64,000 nt of DNA from CAVVIH01 sp963748295 (GTDB lineage Bacteria > Acidobacteriota > Vicinamibacteria > Vicinamibacterales > 2-12-FULL-66-21): positions 102,868 through 166,867 of the forward strand of contig CAVVIH010000007.1 in assembly GCA_963748295.1 (NCBI GenBank). Reading direction: 5' to 3'. Positions within the stretch are counted from its first letter, which is position 1. Each line of letters begins with the position of its first letter. Below are positions 20,219 to 29,412 of this stretch, in pieces. A program made the position numbers and the translations under genes. The notes below the pieces were generated by a model. The model was not told the origin of the DNA, ran no database searches, and saw only the letters and a list, made by a program, of their open reading frames with translations.

Positions 20219-21021
20219 TAACGGCTTCCCGGCCAGGTCGCACCGTACGCGCCGGCGACGAGGCCCAATCTGGTGTTGATGCTGCTCCAGATGCCCGCTG
20301 ACGTGGGAACCTGGTTACCCTTGACGATCGTCTCCACTTTCGCGGCCTGGGTCAGCAAGCGCTCCGCCTCCGCCGAGCTGGGGTCTCCGTCCTTGATCCG
20401 CTCGCGCAACATTTTCGCATCCTTGGCGAGAAGTCCGGCCTCACCGACGAGCGCCGAGCGCTGCGGCGGCAGAATCGTCGTGTCCTTCTTCAGATCATCG
20501 TCGAGAGAGCTCTTCAGCCGATCGGCGCTCTTCTCGACTTCCTGGACCTCCGCCGCGAGCTCCCGATCGCCGATGCGGCGGACGCTCGCTCCTTCAGGCA
20601 AAGGGAACTCCGTACCGTACGCGCCTGCCAGCGTCTTCAAATCTGTGGCCAGCCGGTTCCACTCGCTTTCGCCAGGCGTCCCCGCGGGCTGCTGACGGAA
20701 GAACGCATTGATGGCGGTCGCCTGGCGCAGCAGTGTGCTTACTTCGGCGCTCGCCGCGTATTCGGGCTTCAGCCGCTCTTCCACGCGATCGATGTTCTCC
20801 TGGAAGTCGTTCAGGAAGTTCTTGACGTTCACTTCGCCGTCGGGGCGCCGGATGACGCTGTCCTTCACCTTGTCATCGAGCGCATTGTCGAAGCGATCGC
20901 GCCCCTGCTCAATGCGGCTGACGAGCGACTTCACGTCGCGGTCGGTCATGCGATCGGCGGAGAGCGCGGGAAGGGGGATGCATAGAGTTGCGACCGCGGC
21001 CATCAGAATTGTGCGTTTCAT
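20218..21021 (-). CDS. secreted helical protein of unknown function
   Basis: 267 residues. ATG 21021 has GGAGATG at a good distance and gives a clear signal peptide (KRTILMAAVATLCIPLPALS), so I prefer it to the longer frame starting at 21072. The mature part is highly charged and predicted helical: RMTDRDVKSLVSRIEQGRDRFDNAL, FLNDFQENIDRVEERL, EVEKSADRLKSSLDDDL, and a repeated AGAYG motif near residues 142 and 258 that marks two similar halves. No catalytic motif. Probably periplasmic. Upstream of and overlapping the aldo/keto reductase. Confidence 0.7.
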   Translation of the reverse strand: MKRTILMAAVATLCIPLPALSADRMTDRDVKSLVSRIEQGRDRFDNALDDKVKDSVIRRPDGEVNVKNFLNDFQENIDRVEERLKPEYAASAEVSTLLRQATAINAFFRQQPAGTPGESEWNRLATDLKTLAGAYGTEFPLPEGASVRRIGDRELAAEVQEVEKSADRLKSSLDDDLKKDTTILPPQRSALVGEAGLLAKDAKMLRERIKDGDPSSAEAERLLTQAAKVETIVKGNQVPTSAGIWSSINTRLGLVAGAYGATWPGSR

Positions 21022-21114
21022 GGGGTCATCTCCATATCCGCCGCAGCGTATCCCCCAAGCTCGACTGCGCAAATAGGACCTTGGTGCCAGTGCGCCGCGG
21101 TCAGCTAGGCGTAT

Positions 21115-22020
21115 CTACTTGAGCACCCTGACGGCCGGCGGCGACGGCGCGGCGTGCCCGGTCGCTGACGGTCGTTCCTGCCACTTCAGGTATGGAATCG
21201 CGACGAGCGCGTTGACCAGCAGGTAAAGAAGAATCATTCCGCCGAACGGATGATTCGGGTAACTTGCCGCCGCGATCGTGACGGCGATTGCCGGGTGCCG
21301 GCATGCGGTCGAGAGTGCCAGCACCACGGAGTGACTGGGTTCCGGCCCACCGAGGAAGTGCCCGATGGCAAGCCCCGCCATCGTCACGATCGCCATCGCG
21401 ATCACGGTGCCATCGCCGACGGCCGTCCAGATAGCGGACAGGGAGCCCGCCACCAGAACGAGCACGGCCGCCGGTAGCAGCACGTTGCCAATCATCCTTA
21501 CCGGCTTCTCGATCCGTCGAGCGAACGCGGGCAGACGCCGGCGAATGACCACCCCCACCAGCAGGGGCGCCAGCGTGCTTTGGACGACGACCCCTGCGAT
21601 AGCCGCGGTATCCACCGTGAGTTGCTTATCGAACACGATCGGCAGGACACGCAGGCTGAGAGGCACGGCGACGATCGACACGATCGCGAGAAGCGCCATG
21701 AGCCCCAGCCCGTAGGACACCTGGCCGTCAGCGCCCGCCTCCTTTCGCGGCAGAAGCGGCGGCAGCGGCGAGATCGACAACGCCACCAGGAGGATCTCGA
21801 CCGGCGGGCGGAAGTCGAAGGCGGCGTCCAGGCCCACGACCACCAGCGGCATGAGGACGTACACGGCAAGCAGCGACCGTATCAGAAGCCCCGGGTGCCG
21901 GAAGAGATAGACGATATCCGCCAGCGTGGCATTCAGCCCGAAGCCGAGCACCGTGCACAGGATGCTCAGCTGGAGCGCCAGCATGATGATCTCTTTGACG
22001 TCCATGGCGGCCAGTTGCAC
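21115..22020 (-). CDS. BASS-family (bile acid:sodium symporter-like) transporter
   Basis: About 301 residues with nine or ten predicted hydrophobic helices. Family features: N-terminal QLSILCTVLGFGL, the SISPLPPLLPRK stretch after helix 3, and the C-terminal core with VVLALSTACRHPAIAVTIA followed by NALVAIPYLKW. These proteins carry organic anions with sodium; the substrate here cannot be told. It starts at GTG 22020 or ATG 22005; neither has a strong ribosome site. Divergent from the amylase gene across 123 bp that must hold both promoters. Confidence 0.8.
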   Translation of the reverse strand: MQLAAMDVKEIIMLALQLSILCTVLGFGLNATLADIVYLFRHPGLLIRSLLAVYVLMPLVVVGLDAAFDFRPPVEILLVALSISPLPPLLPRKEAGADGQVSYGLGLMALLAIVSIVAVPLSLRVLPIVFDKQLTVDTAAIAGVVVQSTLAPLLVGVVIRRRLPAFARRIEKPVRMIGNVLLPAAVLVLVAGSLSAIWTAVGDGTVIAMAIVTMAGLAIGHFLGGPEPSHSVVLALSTACRHPAIAVTIAAASYPNHPFGGMILLYLLVNALVAIPYLKWQERPSATGHAAPSPPAVRVLK

Positions 22021-22143
22021 AGGTTAGTTAATCGTTCTCCACGTCACCACTTGGACCTTAGTCCTAGCAGGCAACGCCGCCTCGACTTGCAGTTGCGTCA
22101 TCACGTTCGAGAGCCTTAGTGCTATACCTAATGAGCTGTTCAC

Positions 22144-23616
22144 ATGACGTCAACGTATCCGTCGCTGTACCAGATCAACACGCGTGTGTGGCTGACCGAC
22201 CTCACGCGTGTCCTCGGACGGCCAGCCTCGCTGGACGACATTCCCGACGCTGAGCTCGATCGCCTGGCGCATCTGGGCTTCGACTGGATCTGGATGCTGA
22301 GCGTCTGGCAGACCGGCCGTGGCGCGCAGACGGTTTCGCGCACGAATCCCGAGTGGCGGAAGGAATTCGAAGAGACGCTGCCGGATCTTGGCGACGAAGA
22401 CATCGCGGGATCCGGGTTTGCGATCACCGGATACACCGTTCATCAGGCGCTCGGCGGCGATGCCGCGCTCGCCCGCCTGCGGGACCGGCTGCGACAGCGA
22501 AAGCTGAAGCTGATGCTCGACTTCGTGCCGAATCACACCGGCCTCGATCACCACTGGCTCGACGAGCATCCCGACTACTTCGTTCACGGTACCGAGGCCG
22601 ATCTGGCTCGCGCGCCGCAGAACTACATCCGCGTGAAGAGCCGCGGCGCGGACCTGATCGCGGCTTACGGCCGCGATCCCTACTTTTCCGGCTGGCCGGA
22701 TACCCTTCAGCTCGACTACGCCAACCCGCTCACCCAGGACGCGATGATCGCCGAGCTGCTCAAGATCGCCGGTCAATGTGACGGCGTGCGCTGCGACATG
22801 GCGATGCTCGTGCTTCCCGACGTCTTCGAGCGCACGTGGGGACGGCGCGCGCCGCTGTTCTGGCCGCGCGCAACCAGACACGTACGGGAGATCAACAACG
22901 ACTTCTCTTTCATGGCGGAGGTCTACTGGGATCTCGAGTGGACGCTGCAGCAGCAGGGGTTCGATTACACGTACGACAAGCGCCTTTACGACCGGCTGCG
23001 CGACGGCCACGCCCGCCCCGTCCGGGAGCACTTCCACGCCGGGCTCGACTATCAGAATCGACTGGCGCGATTCCTCGAGAATCACGACGAGCCGCGCGCC
23101 GCATCGGTCTTCGCGCCAGACGTTCACAAAGCGGCGGCGGTCGTCACCTTCCTGTCGCCGGGGCTGCGCTTCTTCCACCAGGGACAGTTCGAGGGAAAGA
23201 CAAAACGTATCTCGCCGCATCTGATTCGCGGACCGGCCGAACCGGCCAACCGTGACCTGCAGCGGTTCTACGAGCGGCTGCTCTCGGTCCTTCGGCTGCC
23301 GGCGGTTCGCGAAGGCGGCTGGCAGCTGCTCGAGTGCATCCCCGCGTGGGACGGAAACTGGACCGCGGACGCATTCGTCGCTTTCTTATGGCAGGGCCGC
23401 GCCGGCGAACGCCTGGTGGCCGCCGTCAACTACGCCGGGCACCAGAGCCAGTGCTATGTGCGTCTGCCGCTGCCGGACGTGCCCGGACGCCAGCTGCGCT
23501 TTGCCGACCTGATGGGGCCCGCGCGGTACGATCGCGACGGCCACGACCTCGCATCGCGCGGGCTGTATCTCGATCTGCCGGCGTGGGGCTACCACGTTTT
23601 CGAGGTTGAATCGTGA
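22144..23616 (+). CDS. GH13 alpha-amylase-family glycosidase
   Basis: 490 residues. The four GH13 regions are intact: DFVPNHTG (region I, near 125), GVRCDMAM with the nucleophile Asp (near 215), MAEVYWD with the acid Glu (near 260) and FLENHDEPRA (near 316). The C-terminal beta domain reads VAAVNYAGHQSQCYVRLPLPD. There is no signal peptide, so it is predicted cytoplasmic, acting on stored or imported maltooligosaccharides or trehalose. It starts with ATG 22144 and is followed by the SGNH gene about 100 bases later. Confidence 0.92.
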   Translation: MTSTYPSLYQINTRVWLTDLTRVLGRPASLDDIPDAELDRLAHLGFDWIWMLSVWQTGRGAQTVSRTNPEWRKEFEETLPDLGDEDIAGSGFAITGYTVHQALGGDAALARLRDRLRQRKLKLMLDFVPNHTGLDHHWLDEHPDYFVHGTEADLARAPQNYIRVKSRGADLIAAYGRDPYFSGWPDTLQLDYANPLTQDAMIAELLKIAGQCDGVRCDMAMLVLPDVFERTWGRRAPLFWPRATRHVREINNDFSFMAEVYWDLEWTLQQQGFDYTYDKRLYDRLRDGHARPVREHFHAGLDYQNRLARFLENHDEPRAASVFAPDVHKAAAVVTFLSPGLRFFHQGQFEGKTKRISPHLIRGPAEPANRDLQRFYERLLSVLRLPAVREGGWQLLECIPAWDGNWTADAFVAFLWQGRAGERLVAAVNYAGHQSQCYVRLPLPDVPGRQLRFADLMGPARYDRDGHDLASRGLYLDLPAWGYHVFEVES

Positions 23617-23718
23617 CGCCGCACACCCTTTTTCATCGTTTCATCACGACTGCATTGTTGAACGGTGCTACAACGTTCCTCCGGCCCGCCGTTCCGCGGG
23701 CCAGTTAGAGAGGGTCAG

Positions 23719-24498
23719 ATGTTTCGATCATCCAGGTTGGCAGTCATCATCGCAGTCGTGCTCGTGCCGTCGGCAGCATGGGCCCAGATCGATTTCCCCA
23801 AGACCGGCTACTACGCGGCGATGGGCGACAGCGTCGCGGCCGGCGAAGGCGCCCTGCCGGTGACGAACGGTTACGCCTATCAGCTCTACGACCACGGTGT
23901 GTTCGGGCAGAAGCAGCAGATGGACTTCGCGAATCTCTCGGTCCGCGGGGCGCGAAGCTGGGATCTCCGGGACCATCAGGTCGCACAACTGCTGTGCGCC
24001 ACGCCGCGGCCGACGGTGGTCACGATCACCGCGGGCGCGAACGATTTCCTGAGGGGTGATAACAATGTCCCGGCGATCGTCTCCCGGGTCGTCGAGGCGG
24101 TGACGATCCTGCTGCACAACGGCACCCCGCTCGTGCCGGTGCCGGTGCGCGATCCAGTCACCGGACTGCCCTGCCCGCGGCTCACGAACGTCACGATCCT
24201 GGTGTCCAACTACTACCGCATTCCGCATCCCGTGCCGGCGATCGCCGCGCAACTCGACGCGGCGCTTCGCGGGTTCGATCAGGTCCTGTCGCTGGTGCTG
24301 CCGCTGGTTCCCGTGCCTGCGGGGTCGAAAGTGGCGAAGGTCGATCTTTATACGCCGTCGCTCGAACGGCAGGGGCTCGTGGTCATCGAGCGGCGGCTTG
24401 GCTTCGAAGGGCCGTTTAATTTCGACGTCCACCCGACCAACCTCGGGCACACCTTCATCGCGCGGCAGTTCAAGGAGGCGTGGCTGGCGCTGCAGTAA
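23719..24498 (+). CDS. SGNH/GDSL-type secreted esterase
   Basis: 259 residues from ATG 23719, which has AGAGAGGG nearby; the frame is open further upstream but gives no better start. Signal peptide SRLAVIIAVVLVPSAAWAQ, then block I YAAMGDSVAAGEG (nucleophile Ser), the block with TITAGANDFLRG (Asn), and the catalytic pair in NFDVHPTNLGH near the C-terminus. These match the SGNH hydrolase fold, which cleaves carboxylic esters or acyl groups. Substrate unknown. Convergent with the radical SAM gene. Confidence 0.85.
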   Translation: MFRSSRLAVIIAVVLVPSAAWAQIDFPKTGYYAAMGDSVAAGEGALPVTNGYAYQLYDHGVFGQKQQMDFANLSVRGARSWDLRDHQVAQLLCATPRPTVVTITAGANDFLRGDNNVPAIVSRVVEAVTILLHNGTPLVPVPVRDPVTGLPCPRLTNVTILVSNYYRIPHPVPAIAAQLDAALRGFDQVLSLVLPLVPVPAGSKVAKVDLYTPSLERQGLVVIERRLGFEGPFNFDVHPTNLGHTFIARQFKEAWLALQ

Positions 24499-24545
24499 CG
24501 AATCGCACCGCGGGAATCCGCTGTAGCTCCGCGGAAATCCACGTC

Positions 24546-25699
24546 TTACGGCAGGCGCGCGGACTCCTGGCGCGCCTGCAGCCGGCCCGCGCCGAGCCGC
24601 GCGAACGCGTTCCGAAACACCCGGCGGTGGGTGCTCGTGACGAACGCCCACCTCAGTATCCTGATGCTCGGCGGTAAGCGCGAGCGCCCTTCCTCGGTTT
24701 CCGGGAACCAGTGCCGCAGCGTCGTGTCCGGATCGTCCCGGAGGTCGTCAACCTGCGCGACTCGATGGACGCAGCCGACCGTGCACTGCGGCGCGCAGCT
24801 CTTCGGCCGCTCGGTACTCGCGCCGAAGGTCGGTGGCGCCGTAGCGTTCCAGCGGCACGCCAGGCATGCCCCGCTGCTGCGAGCACCAGTGCACCAGGCC
24901 GTCCTCGCAGATGTAGAGATAGCGGCAGCCGGCGCGGCAATGCCAGTCGTTCGGCTGACCGTTCGCGAGGTTCTTCTGGAAGCGGTTGTAGTTCGCGAAG
25001 TCGAAGACCGAGCTGCCCAGCCTCACGATCCGCTCGAGCACCGCGCGCATTTCAGGACCGAGCGGCGCCAGCTGGCCGCTGCCATCATGGATGATCCCGA
25101 CGGTCGACGAGAACCCGAGCGACCGCGCCCGCCGGGCGACAATCAACCCGTCGTCTGCATTCCTGATCCCGCCGCCGACGACCGAGTTGACGGTGACGTC
25201 GAACGTCGCGTCTTCGGCGAGCCATCGCAGCTTCTGATCGAGCACCTTCAGGCTTTTCTTCGACACATCGTCCGGGTTGACGTTGTCGATGCTGATTTGC
25301 AGGTGATCGAGGCCGGCGCGATTCAAGCGCACGATGCGATCCCGTGTCAGCAGGTATCCATTCGTGATGATCGTGGCGATCGCGCCACGCTCGCGGATGC
25401 GATGAACGATCGCGTCGAGATCGGGATGGAGCAGCGGCTCTCCCCCGCTCAAGGTGATGATGCCGGTGCCGAGCGCGGCGAGTCGATCGATCCGGCGGAA
25501 GACTTCAGCGGCGGGAACGGGATCCGAGTGATCGTCGGTACTCGTTGCAATACGTGCACGCCAGGTTGCAGCGCCTGACGGGGATCAGGTGCGCGTTGAC
25601 CGGCTGGTACTTCGATTTGAGCGCACCGATCAGCATGCGGGCTTCGCGGTATCGCCTGCTCGCTTTCCGGATGCGCCGCGTCAGCCAGACGTGTTTCAC
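24546..25699 (-). CDS. radical SAM protein (two frame breaks)
   Basis: From the GTG at 25699 (behind GGGGGGAG) the frame gives KYQPVNAHLIPVRRCNLACTYCNEY, with the CxxxCxxC 4Fe-4S motif. One extra C near 25538 breaks the frame; the next segment continues with DDHSDPVPAAEVFRRI, GIITLSGGEPLLHPD, TIITNGYLL and ISIDNV, all standard radical SAM blocks. A second break near 24790 leads to an in-frame end SCAPQCTVGCVHRV and the stop at 24546. The Cys-rich C-terminal half (WHCRAGCRYLYICEDGLVHWC; CAPQCTVGC) resembles a SPASM-like auxiliary cluster. Corrected length about 384 residues. It follows the DUF2306 gene by 66 bp and may be cotranscribed. Confidence 0.82.
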
Positions 25700-25765
25700 G
25701 GCTCCCCCCGCGTACCCGGATTGAATACCATGAACCCGGCGCTGCGCCTACACGGAATCCGCGGC

Positions 25766-26549
25766 TCAAGCGTGAGCGCGCCCTGCTGACGCGGCACCAC
25801 CCACCTCGTTGAACTTGCGCCGGTAGTAGCCCACCCATATCGACGTGACCGGCACGCCGACGATCGTCGGCAGCAGCCACGGCAGGATCGCCATCGGCCC
25901 TTCCAGCGTGATGCCGAACAACCGGCCGGCGCCGAGCACGAGGAACGCGGTGTGGAACGCAATGCCGCCGCCGAGCATCGATCCCATGTGCTCGTACCAC
26001 CAGGCCATCGGGGTCGGATAGGGCTGCCGGGCAAAGCGCAGGTTGCCGGGCCCGATGAGGAAGCCAATCACGCTCAGCGCGCCGAACACCGGCTGGCGCG
26101 TCACCAGGCTCAGGACGATCATCGCGACGGCGGCCGCGATCACCGTCAGGTTGAGGGCGGTGTGGAACCAGGTCCGCAGCCGCTCCGGCGCGGTCCGCGT
26201 CGCGAGCACGCGCACGCCGTGGTAGACCGGCACGAACGTGATGAGCACGAGATAGAACAGGAACAGCGACGTCAGCCGGATGGTGTTGGCAATCTCCTGC
26301 GCGCGGCCGGGCTCGACCGCAAGACGCAGCGGTTTGACCGCCAGCGGATCGATCGAGCAGCAGGGTCGCCATCGCGATGCCCGTGGCCGCGACGACGCTG
26401 GTCGCGTAAAAGAACGCCCGGCCGGCCCGGATATGCAGGGCCTGCCCTTTCCGGGCGATCGCGGGAATCCAGAACGCCACAAGGCCGCTGATGCCGGCGC
26501 AGATGTGCAGCAACAGCACGAGACGATAGATCGAAGACATGATGTTCAT
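25766..26549 (-). CDS. DUF2306-like membrane protein (frame break near 26350)
   Basis: N-terminal frame: SIYRLVLLLHICAGISGLVAFW followed by RKGQALHIRAGRAFFYA, a DUF2306-like signature. After one extra base near 26350 the protein continues as IDPLAVKPLRLAVEP and about six further hydrophobic helices (LFLFYLVLITFVPVYHGV, AAAVAMIVLSLV, IAFHTAFLVLGAG, LPWLLPTIVGVPV). Corrected length about 260 residues. The ATG overlaps the stop of the LytTR regulator in an ATGA, so translation is coupled. The job is unknown, but the location makes it a likely component or target of the upstream two-component system. Confidence 0.75.
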
Positions 26550-27271
26550 CCTGATAAGCGATCGGTCAGATCGCGAAACCGCCGCCGGCTGATTTCCAGC
26601 CGTGTTCCATCCCGCAGCGCCGCTTCCCCCTGTCCGCCTTCCGCCGGAACGACTTCACGCACGGCATCCAGATTGACGATCGCCGCGCGGGAGATCCGGA
26701 AGAACTGCCGGGGATCGAGACGCTCCTCGAGATCGTTGAGGGTAGGCGGCACCCAGTAATGGCCGTCCGATGTCTGCAGCTTCGTCAGGCCGCCTTCCGA
26801 CACGAAGCAGAGGACTTCCCGCGCGTGGACGACCCGGTAACTCGCCCCTTTGCGCGCCAGGAACCGCGTCGCCGGCTCCGCCGCGCGGAGCACGCGGGCG
26901 ACGCCATCGGCCTGGACATCGCCGCGCCGGACCCGATCGAGCGCCTTCTCGAGCCGCGCCCGCGTCACCGGCTTCAACAGATAATCGACGGCATTCAGCT
27001 CGAACGCGTCGACGGCATAGCGATCGAAGGCCGTGCAGAAGACCACGAGCGGCCCCGAAGCGGGCAGCGACGCGGCGACCTCCAGGCCGCTGCATCCGGG
27101 CATCTGGACATCGAGGAACACGACTGCGGGCGACAGCTCGGCAATCCGTTCCGCGGCGCTTTCGCCATCCGCCGCCTCGCCAACCACCTCGACGTCCGGC
27201 ACTTCGCCAAGCAGGAGCTTCAGCCGGTCACGCGCCGGCGTCTCGTCGTCTACAATCAGCGCCCGGATCAC
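26546..27271 (-). CDS. LytTR-family response regulator
   Basis: 241 residues. Receiver domain: IVDDETPARDRL with the acidic pocket, phosphoacceptor Asp in VVFLDVQMPGCSG near residue 54, and KPVTRARLEKAL with the conserved Lys. The LytTR DNA-binding domain follows (residues about 135-238): FLARKGASYRVV, FVSEGGLTKLQT and FFRISRAAIVNLDAV. It starts with GTG and overlaps the kinase stop in a GTGA. Controls unknown targets, possibly its own operon. Confidence 0.93.
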   Translation of the reverse strand: MIRALIVDDETPARDRLKLLLGEVPDVEVVGEAADGESAAERIAELSPAVVFLDVQMPGCSGLEVAASLPASGPLVVFCTAFDRYAVDAFELNAVDYLLKPVTRARLEKALDRVRRGDVQADGVARVLRAAEPATRFLARKGASYRVVHAREVLCFVSEGGLTKLQTSDGHYWVPPTLNDLEERLDPRQFFRISRAAIVNLDAVREVVPAEGGQGEAALRDGTRLEISRRRFRDLTDRLSG

Positions 27272-29283
27272 GACACTGTCTCCGGCGTGCGTTCCGTCCT
27301 GACGTCGCGTCCGAGCGGCATCTCGACGGACACGACGGTGAGGCCATCGCCCTCGTCACGCCTGATGATCAGCACGGCGTCGTCGCCAAAATACCCGCGC
27401 AAGCGTCGGCGGATGTTCGCGAGCCCATAGCCGTTCCGGGATGAAACACGCTCCGTGGCCGCCAGCGCGTCGCTCGTGAAGCCCGGACCGTTGTCCGTCA
27501 CCGAAATCACGAGCCGATCCTTCTCGACGTGCGCCGCGACGGAGACAATCGCCGTCCCGCGCACCTCTGTCAGCCCGTGCTTCACCGCGTTCTCGACCAG
27601 CGTCTGGACGACCATCGTCGGAATCCGCACCGCGCCTGCCTGCGCGCCGGCCCGCACGGTTGCCTGCAGGCGATCGCCGAAGCGGGCCAGTTCGACGGCG
27701 AGGTAGGACCTGACGAACTCCAGTTCATCGGCGAGCGGCGTCCACTCATCGTCCGAACTGCGCAGCGCGTAGCGGAAGACGTCGGCAAGCTGCTCGATCG
27801 TGCGATCCGCGCGCGCGGGATTGCGGTGGATCAGTCCGGCGATGGCGTTGAGCGCATTGAAGAGGAAGTGCGGGTTAATCTGCGCGCGCAGCGCCTTCAG
27901 CTCGGAGCGGCTGGCGTGCAGGGTGAGCTCCTGTGCGAGCTGTTCCTGCTCGTGCTTGTGCTGCTGGAGACCGAGGTTTTCGAACACCGATGCCAGGATG
28001 TCGGACAGCGACGACAGGAGCGCGACGTCTTGACTGAAGTACGGCGCCTCGCTCTCGCGCGGTCCCATGAGGATCAGGCCGTGAGCCCCTGACGGGCCCT
28101 CGATCGCGAGCTGATGCCGTATCTCGAATCCGGTCTCGGGTTCCGCATCAGAGGCAAGCCTTACCGAAGCGGGCGCGCCGAAGATGTCGGTGAGCGCCAG
28201 AGCGGCGCGCGCGGCCGCCTCGTGCCTCGAGGTCGCCGCCCGGAGCGCGGACACGAAATGTTTCAGTGCCGAGACCGTCGTGTGGCGGCGTCCGAGCCAA
28301 CGGCGATCGATGGCGTTCGCGATGTACCGGTAGAAGAACGGAATTGCGCCGGCGGCCGGCATCAGCGCGGCGGCGTAAATCCACGGGGCGGCCCAGGTGT
28401 CGCGCAGCGGCCGCAGCACTGGAAAGATCAGCGCGAACCAGATGGTCAGCACGCTGATCGCGATCAGGAATGCGGCGCCCCGCTTGACGACCAGATCGAA
28501 GAACTCGAACCGGTTCTCGAAGTAGGTGCTGACGAACACGAAGGCCAGCGGCAGCGACTTGACCCCGACCTCTAAGAGGAAGCCCGCGACAGCCATCCAT
28601 GTCGCTGCTGTTCCGGTGACCGTGGTGATCCACAACATGAGCCCGAACATCAGCGCCATTGCGCCGAACAGCGTAACGATCGACCATCGCGCCTGGCGTG
28701 CTTTCGCCTCTTCGGGAGTAGTGCGCGGCGGCGCTCCGGCGACCCCGGCTGCGCGTGTGACCATCGCAATGCTGTAGCCGGCGGCGGCGATAAAAGCGAG
28801 GCACAGGCCGATGGCGACCGCCCGGGCCGCGGCCGCTACTGCATCTTCGTCTGCCGGCGAGTTGTAGATGACGGCGATCAGCCAGCCAGGAATGATGACG
28901 CTGACGGCATACGCCGGCCAGAGCGCGGAGCGCCAGCCGCGCGAAAGCCGGGCCACGCGTGCCGGGTCGATTTCCGCCCACGTCGCGTGCATGATGAGCG
29001 GCGGGAACGCAAACGCCAGCACCAATCCAGCCACGTCGAGCTGCCACACGTGGCGTCCTGGCATGAGACCGACGAGCAGCTGCGCGACATTGCACACGAA
29101 CCAGATGAAGCTCACGACCAGGAGCGCGCCGTTCACGGCGTCGGCCTCGCGGTGCGCTCCCGTGGACCGCCGGCCGCCCCATCGCCTGCCGCCAAGCTCG
29201 CGTACCCACATCAGCAGCATCGAGCCGTAGGCGAACGCGCCGAACGTGTAAACGAGCAGCGCGAGCAGCCGCAGCGCATCCAT
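27268..29283 (-). CDS. LytS-type sensor histidine kinase
   Basis: 671 residues. The first 310 residues hold about eight or nine hydrophobic helices. Then comes a GAF-like region (about 335-440: ALKHFVSALRAATSRHEAAARAALAL; GLILMGPRES), a coiled segment, and the His_kinase domain SRSELKALRAQINPHFLFNALNAIAGLI with the phosphorylated His in NPHFLFN, then HATPase_c with LVENAVKHGL (N box) and VTDNGPGF (G1). This NPHFLFN type pairs with LytTR regulators, here the overlapping downstream gene. The signal is unknown; the membrane domain probably senses a small molecule or the membrane state. Confidence 0.93.
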   Translation of the reverse strand: MDALRLLALLVYTFGAFAYGSMLLMWVRELGGRRWGGRRSTGAHREADAVNGALLVVSFIWFVCNVAQLLVGLMPGRHVWQLDVAGLVLAFAFPPLIMHATWAEIDPARVARLSRGWRSALWPAYAVSVIIPGWLIAVIYNSPADEDAVAAAARAVAIGLCLAFIAAAGYSIAMVTRAAGVAGAPPRTTPEEAKARQARWSIVTLFGAMALMFGLMLWITTVTGTAATWMAVAGFLLEVGVKSLPLAFVFVSTYFENRFEFFDLVVKRGAAFLIAISVLTIWFALIFPVLRPLRDTWAAPWIYAAALMPAAGAIPFFYRYIANAIDRRWLGRRHTTVSALKHFVSALRAATSRHEAAARAALALTDIFGAPASVRLASDAEPETGFEIRHQLAIEGPSGAHGLILMGPRESEAPYFSQDVALLSSLSDILASVFENLGLQQHKHEQEQLAQELTLHASRSELKALRAQINPHFLFNALNAIAGLIHRNPARADRTIEQLADVFRYALRSSDDEWTPLADELEFVRSYLAVELARFGDRLQATVRAGAQAGAVRIPTMVVQTLVENAVKHGLTEVRGTAIVSVAAHVEKDRLVISVTDNGPGFTSDALAATERVSSRNGYGLANIRRRLRGYFGDDAVLIIRRDEGDGLTVVSVEMPLGRDVRTERTPETVS

Positions 29284-29412
29284 GGCCGCGAGAATACGGG
29301 GTCGGGCCGGGCGCCGGAAAGGGGAATCTGACAGCCGGTCGATTCGCCCTGTGGGCGGCAGGTTCGGCCAATGACCGGCGGCGCGTTGACATGCGCCGCG
29401 CCTGAGAGGACC

